64,000 nucleotides of DNA, taken from positions 1-64,000 of the forward strand of contig NZ_JARRAF010000025.1 in the NCBI RefSeq assembly GCF_030129945.1, read 5' to 3'. The position numbers were made by a program, and so were the translations under genes. Below the pieces are notes generated by a model. The model searched no databases, had not been told where the DNA came from, and was given only the letters and a program-made list of their open reading frames with translations. This document shows positions 34,765 through 43,773 of this stretch, in pieces; the stretch's first letter is position 1, and each line of letters opens with the position of its first letter. Source of the DNA: Parachitinimonas caeni (lineage in GTDB: Bacteria > Pseudomonadota > Gammaproteobacteria > Burkholderiales > Chitinimonadaceae).

Positions 34765-37700
34765 ATGCCTACGAACCGTTTGATGTCCCCCATACTCCTG
34801 GCCACGCTGATTGCTGGTGCCTTCCCTGCAGGTAGTCATGCGGCTGACTGCAATACCCCAACATGGTTTGGTGATGGCCGACTATGCCTGCGCGCTGTCA
34901 ACGTCTCCTTGCCCGGCTGGGTCGGTCAGTACGACGCCCAGCTGCAACAGATACAGGGCAGCAGCCCCGCCCGATTTCGCCTCGAATCCAACAGCCTTAG
35001 TGCCGATCTGCCTGGCCTGGCCGCGCTTAACCTCAGCGACGGAAGACTGGTCCTGCCAACACTGGAAGTCCAGGAAGCCGGCAACACCAACCAGAAGCAG
35101 CAAGTCGAACTTCAATTGATACCGGCCACACAGCCCGCCGAATTCGAGCTGCGTTCACGCCAATCACTGCCGCCGCCCAGCAACACGCCTATCGTGGATG
35201 CCACCAACCGCCTGACACTCACCGATGTCGCCGTAACGGTCAGTCCAAGCCAACCAGCCCAGCACTATCGTGCAGAGTTCACGGTTGTGAGTCGGGGTGG
35301 AACCACCTTGCTGCGGCTAGTGAAGGTGGAAGCAGCCAACGCGAGCAACGCTCCGAGTTATTACTCTGTCGCGGATCGCCATTTGCTGATCCCGGCACTA
35401 CAGCTGGAGGGCAAGCTGGTGCGTGCACTGTTTGCCCCGGAAACCGATGGCTGGAAGCTGATTTCAGCCATGCCCATCAATGACAAGGACGGGGGTAGCG
35501 GCAATGGCGGTACCAACACAGGCGGCAATGGCACTGGTGGCTCGGGCGGCGGAACGAATCCGGGAAATGGCTCCGGTGGCACCGGCAGTGGAACCGGCAC
35601 GGGGACAGGTAACGGAAGTGGTACCGGTACCGCCACCACCAACCCTGAAACCGCCATGTTTTCCAAAACGGTTCCTTTGACCGAATCATTTACCAGCCAT
35701 ATCAGCAATGACATGGCCGTGCTCCTCAAAGGCATTACCCAGGTTCCACTCCCTTCTGAAAGCCGGGTCGGCGGCATCACCATTCATTCCGAACGGTTCT
35801 TCCCGGTTGTGTCCGGTGGCAACGACATGCACCTCGGTGCCGCTGCCCGTTATGGCGATGGGCGATTATTCGTGTACGGCAGCGGCGACCTGCGCTACGC
35901 GATGGAAACCTCGACCGCCGACGATCTGCATCGCCTCCTCGACAATGTCCTGACATGGCTGTCCACGCCTTCCGGCGGTGCCTACCAGAAGGCGCTGGCA
36001 GGCGGTGCCAAGATGAATATGCTGGTCAAGGAATCCGCCTGGGTGAAAACGGTCGATCCACGCTTTCCGGTCCGGTTTACTGTGGTGCCACGTTTTACGG
36101 CTGCCATGCTCGACCCCAAGGTGAATCCAGTGATCGCGCTGGGTTTTGATATGGACGAAGAGGAAACGGCATTGATCGAGGCCTACATCCAGAAAGGGGG
36201 GGCCGTGCTGATTTCCCGCAGTTTCTGGGCGCTGCAATCCTACCCACCAGCCTGGCTCGCCAAGCGCACCGCACCACGAGACCCCTACTTCCGCGACTAC
36301 CCGCTGGCGCAGTTCCTTGAGCGCGTTGGCATGGGCATGCGAGCAACAGGGGATCGGGATACCCACGCCGTCACCAATCAGGATGCCCTGCGCCTGCATT
36401 ACGCCCCCACTGCATTGAATTACTGGCTGAAGCTACGCAAAGGCGAGATCAAGCTTGATGACATCCCTGGACTGGATCCTCGCCTCAGCCCAAGCGAGCG
36501 GCTGTCCATTCTCGAATCCCGCGCTTTCAAGCTGGTGGATGGCAACGTCAACCACCCTGCATTGAAAGCCGTCCTGCAACCCGCGCGTGACAAGTTGTAT
36601 GCCGCACTCAACAGCAAAGAGAAAAGCCTGAATTGCGAAGACACTACCAAGCAATATGCACGCACCATGGAATGCGAGCTGCTATGGCAATACTATCGCC
36701 GCGCCTCGCTCCGGCCCGGTCAGGCCACGGACCCCACCGCGTCCATTTTCCCCGGCAAGGTCGGTACCAGCGAGCGCCTTGGCAAGGTCAAGCTTCAGCT
36801 TGACACCAGCGCAGGGGACCAGTGGATGCGCACAGGCCTCTATCTGGCACCGGGAGAAACCATCACCATCACCATCCCGAAAGGTCTGGACATGAATGTC
36901 GAGGTTGGGCCGCACGACGACCAGCTCGATGGTCGTGACGAATGGCCACGCGCCCCCAAAGTCACCCAGTACGCCAAGCTGGTGGATGGCGAGAACCGGA
37001 TCTCCTCACCGTTTGGCGGATTGATCTACATCGAACCGGAATTTGCTCAAGGTGTCGTTGAGGTTGAAATCACCGGTGCGGTACGCGCGCCAAGCTTCAA
37101 GGCGGGAGTCACCACCAATGCGGAGTGGAACAACACACTCAAGCAGCTCGACGTGCCTTGGGCAGAGATCGAAGGGCATCGCATCGGACTGGTGGTGCCC
37201 ACGACAATGGCCCGAGCGGTACAAAAACCGACTGAACTGATGGCCCGTTGGGACGCCATGCGCGATGAGTACGATCGCTTTACCGGTGTTGCCCCAAACC
37301 TGCCGGAGCCCAATACGGCAACAGCCAGCCTCACCCGTTATGTATCTGACTTCGAAACCAGCGCAGGCTGGATGCACAGCGGCAACCCGATCATGGGGAA
37401 AGTCTCCAAAGCGAAGGATTGGCTGCTGGAGGACACCACCGCCCCCTACCCCGGAACCTGGGGAGACTGGCATGAGCTGGGCCACAACTACGACGGCTGG
37501 TGGGCATGGAACGCACTGAGCGAGGTTTCAAACAATGTTCACTCGCTGAATATCCAGACCAGGAATGGGCTGGGTGATGGCATGGATGCCAAGCGTACGG
37601 CCACTCTGGAAGCCTATTTTGCGCAACCCACCCGTGTCTTCGACAACATTGAGGACGGCCGGATCAAGCTGGCCATGCTGTGGCAACTCAATGTCGCCTT

Positions 37701-37974
37701 CGGCAGCAAGAACTTCTATCCGCAGCTCTACCAGGCACTACGCGAAGTCCGTCAGGGCAAGGGTATCTTGACCGGTGAAAAGTGGGTGAACGAATCTGGC
37801 TCCAGAAAGCAACTGTTCCTGCTGGCCTCGGCCAAGATCTCGGGCTACAACCTGCTGGGCTTCTACGACAAGTGGGGCCTGCAGCCCACCGCTGCTACCC
37901 GCAGCAAAATCGAAGCGCTAAACCTGCCCATGCCGCCGTTTGACATTACCCAGTGTCGGAATGGCAAGTGCTAG
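34765..37974 (+). CDS. Secreted IMPa-like (peptidase M60 family) metalloprotease 2
   Basis: 1069 residues from the ATG at 34765; GCGAG lies 6 nt before it, as in the paralogue, while an ATG at 34759 overlaps that site. A signal peptide ends near residue 27 (GSHA). The architecture is as in the first protease: an N-terminal beta domain that starts DCNTPTWFGDGRLCL, a Gly/Thr/Asn-rich linker (about 240-290, here irregular rather than periodic), an ImpA-type region, and the M60 zinc motif HELGH at about residues 903-907 followed by NNVHSLN. Both proteins end in a similar C-terminus (KCREGKC and QCRNGKC), a possible disulphide pair. Likely type II substrate; target glycoprotein unknown. Confidence 0.9.
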   Translation: MPTNRLMSPILLATLIAGAFPAGSHAADCNTPTWFGDGRLCLRAVNVSLPGWVGQYDAQLQQIQGSSPARFRLESNSLSADLPGLAALNLSDGRLVLPTLEVQEAGNTNQKQQVELQLIPATQPAEFELRSRQSLPPPSNTPIVDATNRLTLTDVAVTVSPSQPAQHYRAEFTVVSRGGTTLLRLVKVEAANASNAPSYYSVADRHLLIPALQLEGKLVRALFAPETDGWKLISAMPINDKDGGSGNGGTNTGGNGTGGSGGGTNPGNGSGGTGSGTGTGTGNGSGTGTATTNPETAMFSKTVPLTESFTSHISNDMAVLLKGITQVPLPSESRVGGITIHSERFFPVVSGGNDMHLGAAARYGDGRLFVYGSGDLRYAMETSTADDLHRLLDNVLTWLSTPSGGAYQKALAGGAKMNMLVKESAWVKTVDPRFPVRFTVVPRFTAAMLDPKVNPVIALGFDMDEEETALIEAYIQKGGAVLISRSFWALQSYPPAWLAKRTAPRDPYFRDYPLAQFLERVGMGMRATGDRDTHAVTNQDALRLHYAPTALNYWLKLRKGEIKLDDIPGLDPRLSPSERLSILESRAFKLVDGNVNHPALKAVLQPARDKLYAALNSKEKSLNCEDTTKQYARTMECELLWQYYRRASLRPGQATDPTASIFPGKVGTSERLGKVKLQLDTSAGDQWMRTGLYLAPGETITITIPKGLDMNVEVGPHDDQLDGRDEWPRAPKVTQYAKLVDGENRISSPFGGLIYIEPEFAQGVVEVEITGAVRAPSFKAGVTTNAEWNNTLKQLDVPWAEIEGHRIGLVVPTTMARAVQKPTELMARWDAMRDEYDRFTGVAPNLPEPNTATASLTRYVSDFETSAGWMHSGNPIMGKVSKAKDWLLEDTTAPYPGTWGDWHELGHNYDGWWAWNALSEVSNNVHSLNIQTRNGLGDGMDAKRTATLEAYFAQPTRVFDNIEDGRIKLAMLWQLNVAFGSKNFYPQLYQALREVRQGKGILTGEKWVNESGSRKQLFLLASAKISGYNLLGFYDKWGLQPTAATRSKIEALNLPMPPFDITQCRNGKC

Positions 37975-38117
37975 GCTGGGGCCTGCCGTGGCGTTGACTG
38001 CCAGGCTGCTGACTTGCCTTGCAAGCCTTACAGCCTGTGCGTCCAAGGGGAAAACCGCGTGGCTGACCTCCAAGCGGCGCGATTTTCGCCCTTGCGGCAA
38101 GCCTAAATCCGGCGAAA

Positions 38118-38144
38118 CGTGATCCGAAAGCAAAACGTCCACAG
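38118..38144. repeat. End fragment of the MITE-like repeat (right of the protease insertion)
   Basis: CGTGATCCGAAAGCAAAACG followed by TCCACAG matches the right end of copy 1 (CGCGACCGGAAACAAAACGT, then CAACAG) with few differences. It is in inverted orientation relative to the fragment at 30646-30660. Confidence 0.6.
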
Positions 38145-38185
38145 AAAAAAATGGGCCAGCTGCCGTAGCGACTGGCCCGCTTTTT
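38145..38185. terminator. Bidirectional terminator between protease 2 and gspI
   Basis: An A-run, GGGCCAG at 38153-38159, a 12-nt loop, CTGGCCC at 38172-38178, then GCTTTTT. Confidence 0.7.
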
Positions 38186-38330
38186 GGGGGTTGCGGAGAC
38201 CCGATCAATCAAGGTCCCTCATGTATGGCAACTCAAACCCTGATAAGACGTTGGACGCGCCAACTCCCTGTTTATCCATTGCACAGGAAAAGCATCCGCC
38301 AAACCCAATCGTGCTCGGCTGACGCCCGAC

Positions 38331-38708
38331 CTATTGCTGACGTTTGATATGCGCTAGAAAACCCACTAGCGTGGCGGAATCGTTCTGCGCCCCATCCGCC
38401 TTGACGCGGATCTCGACGCGCCGAAAAGAACGGTCCGGCGTCTCGCGGACGGACTCATGCCAGGTAAACTGCATGCCCGCCTGCTCTTCCCGGCCTTCGC
38501 GCTCGCCAACATCCGGCCACTCGCTAGATGCGGCATAGCTGGCCAGGCGATTCTGGGCCACCCAGCCGGCCGCCAGATGGCGGCGCAGGTCGATTGATCC
38601 GTCAATCACGCCACTGGTGGCACGAATTGCCGCAGCCAGGGCAATCCCCAGCACCGCCAGTGCCACCAGAACTTCTATCAAAGTAAAACCACGTTGCTCA
38701 GGGCGCAC
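38331..38708 (-). CDS. gspI: Type II secretion minor pseudopilin GspI
   Basis: 125 residues; a six-residue leader MRPEQR precedes GFTLIEVLVALAVLGIALAA (type III prepilin signal, Glu at position +5). GspI traits: AAAIRATSGVIDGSIDLRRHLAAGWVAQNRLA and a late FTWHESVRETPDRSFRRVEI. The start overlaps the gspH stop by 11 bp. In other genomes gspJ follows directly; here two protease genes intervene. Confidence 0.92.
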   Translation of the reverse strand: MRPEQRGFTLIEVLVALAVLGIALAAAIRATSGVIDGSIDLRRHLAAGWVAQNRLASYAASSEWPDVGEREGREEQAGMQFTWHESVRETPDRSFRRVEIRVKADGAQNDSATLVGFLAHIKRQQ

Positions 38709-39204
38709 GTTGCAAAGCCTCCACCGAACCGATACTCAGACGCCCCATCGCATCGGCATCCAGCTGCACACGGCGTTCCTCATCAAGCAGCACCACGGTG
38801 AATGGGTCATTCACCCCGCTAGGCGAAAATAACAGGCGGCCACCAGGGGCCAGAGGCTGCCGATTCACACGCAACTCGCCAAAATGCTGCCCGTCGGCCA
38901 GATCGCGCTGCCGCAAACTGTCGTTATCGCTGATGGCAACCCACTGCGCCTGTTCATCCCGCTTTACAAAACGGTAGCCCAGCTTCTGCGGCTCCCAGGC
39001 CAGCTGGGCACCGCTGGCAATCGCCTCGTCACGGGCACTTTCAAACAACAGGCTAAGCCGTTCTGCCTCGCGTCGCAGACGAGCCTCTGCAGGTTCGCCA
39101 AACTTCACTGCCGCCAGCGCAATCACCACCGTAATGATGACCAGCACCACCATGACTTCAATCAAGGTGAAGCCCAGCTGGGGGAGTCGCCGTGGCGCAG
39201 TCAC
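38698..39204 (-). CDS. gspH: Type II secretion minor pseudopilin GspH
   Basis: 168 residues from a GTG at 39204, which leaves a leader of about 11 residues before GFTLIEVMVVLVIITVVIALAA and begins 4 bp after the gspG stop. ATGs at 39237-39273 inside gspG are alternatives. The body matches GspH (EAERLSLLFESARDEAIASGAQLAWEPQKLGYRF). Minor pseudopilin of the type II pseudopilus. Confidence 0.9.
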   Translation of the reverse strand: MTAPRRLPQLGFTLIEVMVVLVIITVVIALAAVKFGEPAEARLRREAERLSLLFESARDEAIASGAQLAWEPQKLGYRFVKRDEQAQWVAISDNDSLRQRDLADGQHFGELRVNRQPLAPGGRLLFSPSGVNDPFTVVLLDEERRVQLDADAMGRLSIGSVEALQRAP

Positions 39205-39208
39205 CGGA

Positions 39209-39646
39209 TCAAAGTGCCCAGGAGCCGATATCGGCATCATATTTTTCACCACCGGATTGCCCATCCGCCCCATAGGACAGGATATCGATCTCCCCTTTCA
39301 CGCCAGGATTGAGATAGATGTATTCGTTACCCCAAGGATCACGCGGCAGCTTGTCAAGATAAGACTTCCAGTTGCTGGGCGCAGGCGGGGCAGTCGGTTT
39401 TTCAACCAGTGCCCGCAAGCCCTGCTCGGAGGTGGGATAGCGGCCGTTGTCGAGCTTGTATAGCTTCAATGCTTGATTGATCGAACCGATCTCCTGCTTG
39501 GCAGCAGCCACCCGTGCTTCATCTGGACGGCTCATGATCTTGGGCACAACCAGAGCGCCAAGGATAGCCAGAATGGTGATCACGACCAGAATTTCAATCA
39601 GGGTAAAACCACGTGCGTGGCGAGGGGATGTTGCAGCTTTTTTCAA
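39209..39646 (-). CDS. gspG: Type II secretion major pseudopilin GspG
   Basis: 145 residues from a TTG at 39646, with GGGAG 7 nt upstream. Prepilin signal [23 protein letters not shown] after a 12-residue leader; GspG hallmarks [36 protein letters not shown] and a C-terminal [14 protein letters not shown] calcium loop. It is the main subunit of the secretion pseudopilus. The MITE-like copy at 39691-39854 lies 44 bp upstream, between it and the MazG-like gene, and could affect its expression. Confidence 0.95.
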   Translation of the reverse strand: MKKAATSPRHARGFTLIEILVVITILAILGALVVPKIMSRPDEARVAAAKQEIGSINQALKLYKLDNGRYPTSEQGLRALVEKPTAPPAPSNWKSYLDKLPRDPWGNEYIYLNPGVKGEIDILSYGADGQSGGEKYDADIGSWAL

Positions 39647-39690
39647 TTTGGATCTCCCGTACAGGTATAAGTGTTTTGCAATAACGGTTG

Positions 39691-39854
39691 CTTAGGTTCT
39701 GTTGGTCTGTTATTGCCGGATCGCGCTTCGCCGGATTTGAGGCGGGCCGAGGCAGGGTGCGCGTGGCTTAGCACGCCAATAAGCGAACCCTAACGGCGCC
39801 CTACCCCAATGCTCGGCCCAGCGTGACCGGAAACAAACCGTCAACAGCGCCTAG
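39691..39854. mobile_element. Miniature inverted-repeat element (MITE-like), copy 2
   Basis: About 164 bp. The ends TTAGGTTCTGTTG and CAACAGCGCCTAG match copy 1 (21460-21731). The interior, for example AAGCGAACCCTAACGGCGCC, is the reverse complement of the interior of copy 1. It sits inside the gsp operon, between the MazG-like gene and gspG, and its terminal CTAG supplies the stop codon of the MazG-like gene. Confidence 0.75.
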
Positions 39855-40183
39855 CCGAGGCGTGACTTGACGGCCGGAAACCGGCCCTCATTCTTGCGGA
39901 CTTTGGCCTCGACAGCTTCTGCCAGATCAATACCGTGGGCATTACAGAAACTCAGGCAATAAATCACGATATCCGCCAGCTCCTCGGCTACCTCACCCAG
40001 TTGCTCGGACGGCAGGACTTCTCGACCGTCCTGCCACTGAAAATGTTCCATCAACTCTGCCGCTTCAATCGCAATCGACATCGCCAGATTCTTGCCTTGG
40101 TGGTAAGGCTGCCATTCGCGTGCAGCGACGAAGTCGGCGACGAGACGCCTCAGATCGGCAACGCGGGTTTCCTTGTCATTCAT
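39851..40183 (-). CDS. MazG-like nucleotide pyrophosphohydrolase
   Basis: 110 residues, ATG at 40183, 2 bp after the gspF stop. The metal-binding signature of the all-alpha NTP pyrophosphohydrolases is present: SIAIEAAELMEHFQW (EAAE) and EVAEELADIVIYCL (E-x-x-D). Such enzymes hydrolyse non-canonical or excess dNTPs. The length is close to the family's usual 100-120. The stop TAG overlaps the end of the MITE-like copy 2, so the natural C-terminus may have been changed by the insertion. Its place between gspF and gspG is unusual. Confidence 0.85.
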   Translation of the reverse strand: MNDKETRVADLRRLVADFVAAREWQPYHQGKNLAMSIAIEAAELMEHFQWQDGREVLPSEQLGEVAEELADIVIYCLSFCNAHGIDLAEAVEAKVRKNEGRFPAVKSRLG

Positions 40184-40185
40184 GT

Positions 40186-41397
40186 TTACTTGACCATCTG
40201 ATTCATTTCGAACACTGGCAGCAGAATCGCCAGCACAATCAACAGCACCACGCCCCCCATTGCCAGAACCATCAACGGGCCCAACAAGCTGGTGAAAGTG
40301 GAAACGCGTGCTTCAAGTTCACCCGTCTGCTGTTGGGCTGCCTTGTCGAGCATGGTTTCGAGGCGTCCACTGGCCTCACCACTGGCGATCAGGTGTACCA
40401 GAACCGGCGGAAAAACCTTGGCTCGGCCAAGCGCCGACGATAAGGTGGCACCTTCGCGCACATCTTTGGCAGCTTCGTGGACCACTTCCCGCAGGACGCG
40501 GTTCGACACCACACCCGCCGCTGCGTTCATGGCATTGAGCAAGGGCACTCCACTGCCGGTGAGAATCGCCAGCGTAGACGCCAGCCGCGCGGTGTTGGCC
40601 GCGCGCTCGAAGCGACCGAATAAAGGCAACTTCAATAACATGCCATCCACCTGGCGCCGCACTGATTCGTAACGCAAGGCCCGCTCAGCAACCACGCCCA
40701 GCACACCAAGCCCTATCGCGCCAATCACGCCCCATTCCTTGAGCCCCCCCGATACTGCCAGCAAAGCCCGCGTCAGCAGCGGCAACGTTTGTTTCGCACT
40801 CTGGAACACGGTCACCATTTGGGGTACCACCCAGGTCAGCATACCGATGATGACCAATAGAGATACGACCAATACCACGGCAGGGTAGACAAACGCCAAA
40901 CCAACCTTGGAAGCCAGCGCCTGCCTGGCCTCGATATAGTCCGCCAATCGACCAAGCACTGCAGCGGACTTGCCGGACTCTTCCGCCGCACGAACCACGG
41001 TCCGATAGAGTTCGGGAAAGACCTTGGGTTGACGTGCCAATGCGGCGGACAGCGAGGAACCAGCGAGGATCTCACTACGCACAGCGGCCAGCACGTCCCG
41101 TTCCCGTGCCTGTTCTGCCTGCTCGATTGCCACGCTCAGCCCCTGTTCAATGGTCAGGCCCGCGTCAAGCAAGGTTGAGAATTGGCGGGTAAACAAAGCC
41201 AGTTGTGCCGTATTCAGGCCACGGCGACGATCAACTTTGGGGCCAGCATCCCCCGCCGTAATCTCGGCCAGATCGGTTGGCCACAGCCCTTGCTCACGCA
41301 AGCTGGCGCGAGCGGCGCGCAGGTTATCGGCCTCAATCACGCCGGACTGTGACTTTCCATCTGCGGCACGTACCGCGTCGTAGCGAAATCCCGCCAT
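40186..41397 (-). CDS. gspF: Type II secretion inner-membrane protein GspF
   Basis: 403 residues, ATG at 41397 with AGGAG upstream. Two GspF repeats: FTRQFSTLLDAGLTIEQGLSVAIEQ (about 70-95) and ARLASTLAILTGSGVPLLNAMNAA (about 270-295). Three membrane segments (about 170-190, 220-240, 375-395) and the C-terminal GPLMVLAMGGVVLLIVLAILLP are typical. It is the polytopic platform protein that contacts the GspE ATPase; gspE is not in the window. Confidence 0.95.
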   Translation of the reverse strand: MAGFRYDAVRAADGKSQSGVIEADNLRAARASLREQGLWPTDLAEITAGDAGPKVDRRRGLNTAQLALFTRQFSTLLDAGLTIEQGLSVAIEQAEQARERDVLAAVRSEILAGSSLSAALARQPKVFPELYRTVVRAAEESGKSAAVLGRLADYIEARQALASKVGLAFVYPAVVLVVSLLVIIGMLTWVVPQMVTVFQSAKQTLPLLTRALLAVSGGLKEWGVIGAIGLGVLGVVAERALRYESVRRQVDGMLLKLPLFGRFERAANTARLASTLAILTGSGVPLLNAMNAAAGVVSNRVLREVVHEAAKDVREGATLSSALGRAKVFPPVLVHLIASGEASGRLETMLDKAAQQQTGELEARVSTFTSLLGPLMVLAMGGVVLLIVLAILLPVFEMNQMVK

Positions 41398-41508
41398 GGA
41401 TACTCCTAATTCGTTTTTTGGTTGGCGCCATTCCGTCTGCCAGAGAGGTTAGTCTCTGGGTGTGCGCTGTTATCGCCTCAAAATTCTTGATGGAGTCCGT
41501 ATCCGACC

Positions 41509-42087
41509 TCAGGCCTTGTTTGGCGCAGGCGCATCATTCCCCGGCAAGTCGGCCGGGCCGAACATCGCAGGGTCAAGCTCTATCATGCCGGTGCCTACCG
41601 CAATCTGCGCCAATATCAAGGTCACAACCACTGCAACCGGCAGGAACACCAGAATTCCGCCCACCACATAAGACTTGCGCACACCTGTTGCGCCCGCAAT
41701 GGCATGGACCAGCACCACTAACCGGTAAATTGCGGCGATCAACGCCAGTGGCACCAGATCCAGCGCAGATACTGCTATTCCCAACAGCTGCACCGTTGAC
41801 GCAACGACAATTAGCGGGAAGAGACTGCCATCGCCATTCCAGCGGTTTCCAAGCTTGAGCCACCAGCTCATCACAAACGTCAGTACCAGCACTTCCACCC
41901 ATTGCACGATTGCCACAACCAGAAACTTGGCGGGCAAACTGGCATTCAGCAAAGGCAAACCCGGCGACATCATGGCAGCAATCAGCGTCAGCCAGACCAT
42001 CGGCAACCAGAACGGGTAAACATAGTGCGACAAGGGCTTGACGCGCAACAGCGCCAGGCTCAGCGCATCGGACAACAATTTATTCAT
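41509..42087 (-). CDS. Yip1-family integral membrane protein
   Basis: 192 residues with five hydrophobic segments (about 28-45, 53-75, 88-108, 112-132, 140-165). The layout and the Yip1-like pattern (WWLKLGNRWNGDGSLFPLIVVASTVQLLG) suggest the YIP1 family, whose bacterial members have no settled function. ATG at 42087. It lies 111 bp upstream of gspF on the same strand and may be co-transcribed. Confidence 0.7.
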   Translation of the reverse strand: MNKLLSDALSLALLRVKPLSHYVYPFWLPMVWLTLIAAMMSPGLPLLNASLPAKFLVVAIVQWVEVLVLTFVMSWWLKLGNRWNGDGSLFPLIVVASTVQLLGIAVSALDLVPLALIAAIYRLVVLVHAIAGATGVRKSYVVGGILVFLPVAVVVTLILAQIAVGTGMIELDPAMFGPADLPGNDAPAPNKA

Positions 42088-42180
42088 GACAACTCAGCAA
42101 TATGAAGGCGAGACCTTCGTGGTTATGTACAGGCGAAATGCCCAATGCCCCTGGCGTGCTATACGACCAGACAATAAAAC

Positions 42181-42212
42181 AGCCGCCGCCATGTATCTCC
42201 ATGGCGGCGGCT
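42181..42212 (-). terminator. Terminator of the small lipoprotein gene
   Basis: AGCCGCCGCCATG and CATGGCGGCGGCT form a perfect 13-bp stem with a 6-nt loop; on the minus strand GTTTTATT follows. Confidence 0.85.
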
Positions 42213-42273
42213 ATCGGCCAAGCCGCCCCCTTTGGGCAGGGTTCAGCTTATGGCATCGGATTGGCAAAATGCC

Positions 42274-42648
42274 TCAGGTGCAGGCGGAGCGAGACTCGAC
42301 ATGGTCAACGACAAGCTCCCAGCGCTGCTGCAGAGGGCTCTCGCGTCTGGCGGCCAGATAGTAGCGCTTGCAAGGCTCTACCGTAAACGCCAGATCCTGA
42401 ATCACCGGCTGGCTGAAGCCAGCGACCGGGGCGGCAGATATTCTTAACTGTCGTTGCCCTGGCTCGACGCGCACCGGGTTGCCATCTACTGTATAGCTGC
42501 CGTCTATCGCCAGAACTCGGACCGGATAATGTCGAGGTTCGGTCTTGTGATAAGGCTGTCCATCAAGATAGCTGATATCCAGCGGAACATGGGCGCAGGC
42601 GGCCAGCAGTGCAACGAGGGGCAATCCCAAACTTGCAAAATGTCTCAT
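42274..42648 (-). CDS. Small lipoprotein
   Basis: 124 residues from the ATG at 42648 (AAGGAG upstream); the longer frame to 42807 is not supported. Signal peptide with lipobox LLAAC, Cys near residue 16. The mature part (VLAIDGSYTVDGNPVRVEPGQRQLRI) looks like a PEGA-like beta domain. Probably attached to the outer membrane; function unknown. It has its own terminator. Confidence 0.75.
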   Translation of the reverse strand: MRHFASLGLPLVALLAACAHVPLDISYLDGQPYHKTEPRHYPVRVLAIDGSYTVDGNPVRVEPGQRQLRISAAPVAGFSQPVIQDLAFTVEPCKRYYLAARRESPLQQRWELVVDHVESRSACT

Positions 42649-42863
42649 GGCAACTCTCCTTACAAAGCTTCCCCGACCTCCCCTCGACCATCCGCCTCTC
42701 CTGCAACCGGCAGAATGGACGCACCGGGCACCGTTCGTTGCATCAATTGAAACCGGGTGCCATCCGGTACAGTGTAGTCCGGCGACACCCGGCAGGATAT
42801 TGACCATTCGACATTCGTTACCGCTTTTACGACAAGTCGACCACCCCTTAAACGATCCTGCGC

Positions 42864-43718
42864 TCAGTCGAAAATCACCGTCTTATTGCCGCAGACCAGA
42901 ATCCGGTGATCCAGGTGCCAGCGTAGCGAACGCGAAAGAACAACGCGTTCAAGATCACGCCCTTTCTGGATCAGATCTTCAACGGTATCGCGGTGCGAGG
43001 CGCGAATGACCCCCTGCTCGATAATCGGGCCGTCATCCAGGATTTCGGTGACGTAATGGCCTGTCGCCCCAATCAATTTCACGCCACGCGCATGGGCTCG
43101 ATGGTAGGGCTTGGCGCCATCAAATGCCGGCAGAAAACTATGGTGGATATTGATGACGCGGTAGGGATAAGCCGCCGTAAACGCTGGCGACAAAACCTGC
43201 ATATAGCGCGCCAGCACGATCAGATTGACACCATGCTCCTGCAGCAAGGCCATCTGGCGGGCCTCCGCTTCAGCTTTGTTCTCGCGATTGACTTCAATAA
43301 CATGGAACGGAATGCCATAAAAATCGGCATGCCTGCGGCAATCTTCGTGATTGGAAATGATGAGCGGAATATCACACCACAACTCACCCGATTGCCAGCG
43401 CTGCAGCAAATCCACCAGGCAATGGTCGTACTTCGACACAAAAATCGCCATCCGGAATTTGCGCTGCGACAATTTGAGGTGCCATTCCATCGAGAACCGA
43501 TCTGCGATCGGCTGAAAAGCGGCCCCGAATGCATCCATATCCAGCTTGAAATCGGCCAGATCCCATTCGACACGCATCAGAAAGCGGTTCTCGGTTTCAT
43601 CCTGATGCTGATCGGCATGCAGAATATTGGCATCGTAGGTGTATAGAAAATTGGCAATCGCGGCGACCAATCCTTTTCGATCAGGGCAGTTGATCAGCAA
43701 CGTGGCAGTATTCTTCAT
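42864..43718 (-). CDS. purU: Formyltetrahydrofolate deformylase
   Basis: 284 residues. An N-terminal ACT domain (LLINCPDRKGLVAAIANFLY, about 7-26) is followed by the formyltransferase-fold hydrolase domain with FVSKYDHCLVDLL, the catalytic NIHHSFLPAFDGAKPYHRAH and GATGHYVTEILDDGPIIEQ. It releases formate from 10-formyl-THF and balances one-carbon pools. Length is normal. ATG at 43718, GGATTT upstream. Confidence 0.95.
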   Translation of the reverse strand: MKNTATLLINCPDRKGLVAAIANFLYTYDANILHADQHQDETENRFLMRVEWDLADFKLDMDAFGAAFQPIADRFSMEWHLKLSQRKFRMAIFVSKYDHCLVDLLQRWQSGELWCDIPLIISNHEDCRRHADFYGIPFHVIEVNRENKAEAEARQMALLQEHGVNLIVLARYMQVLSPAFTAAYPYRVINIHHSFLPAFDGAKPYHRAHARGVKLIGATGHYVTEILDDGPIIEQGVIRASHRDTVEDLIQKGRDLERVVLSRSLRWHLDHRILVCGNKTVIFD

Positions 43719-43773
43719 ATGAAATCCAGTTTACATGTTGGTGTTCTTTGTCAGAGAACAGACTCAACGGTTG

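Larger units (their letters stand above)
37975..38330. other. Intergenic region between protease 2 and gspI (convergent)
   Basis: No gene. It contains an end fragment of the MITE-like repeat at 38118-38144 and a bidirectional terminator at 38145-38185. The sequence around 38075-38117 (AAATCCGGCGAAACG) also resembles the interior of copy 1. Confidence 0.6.
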
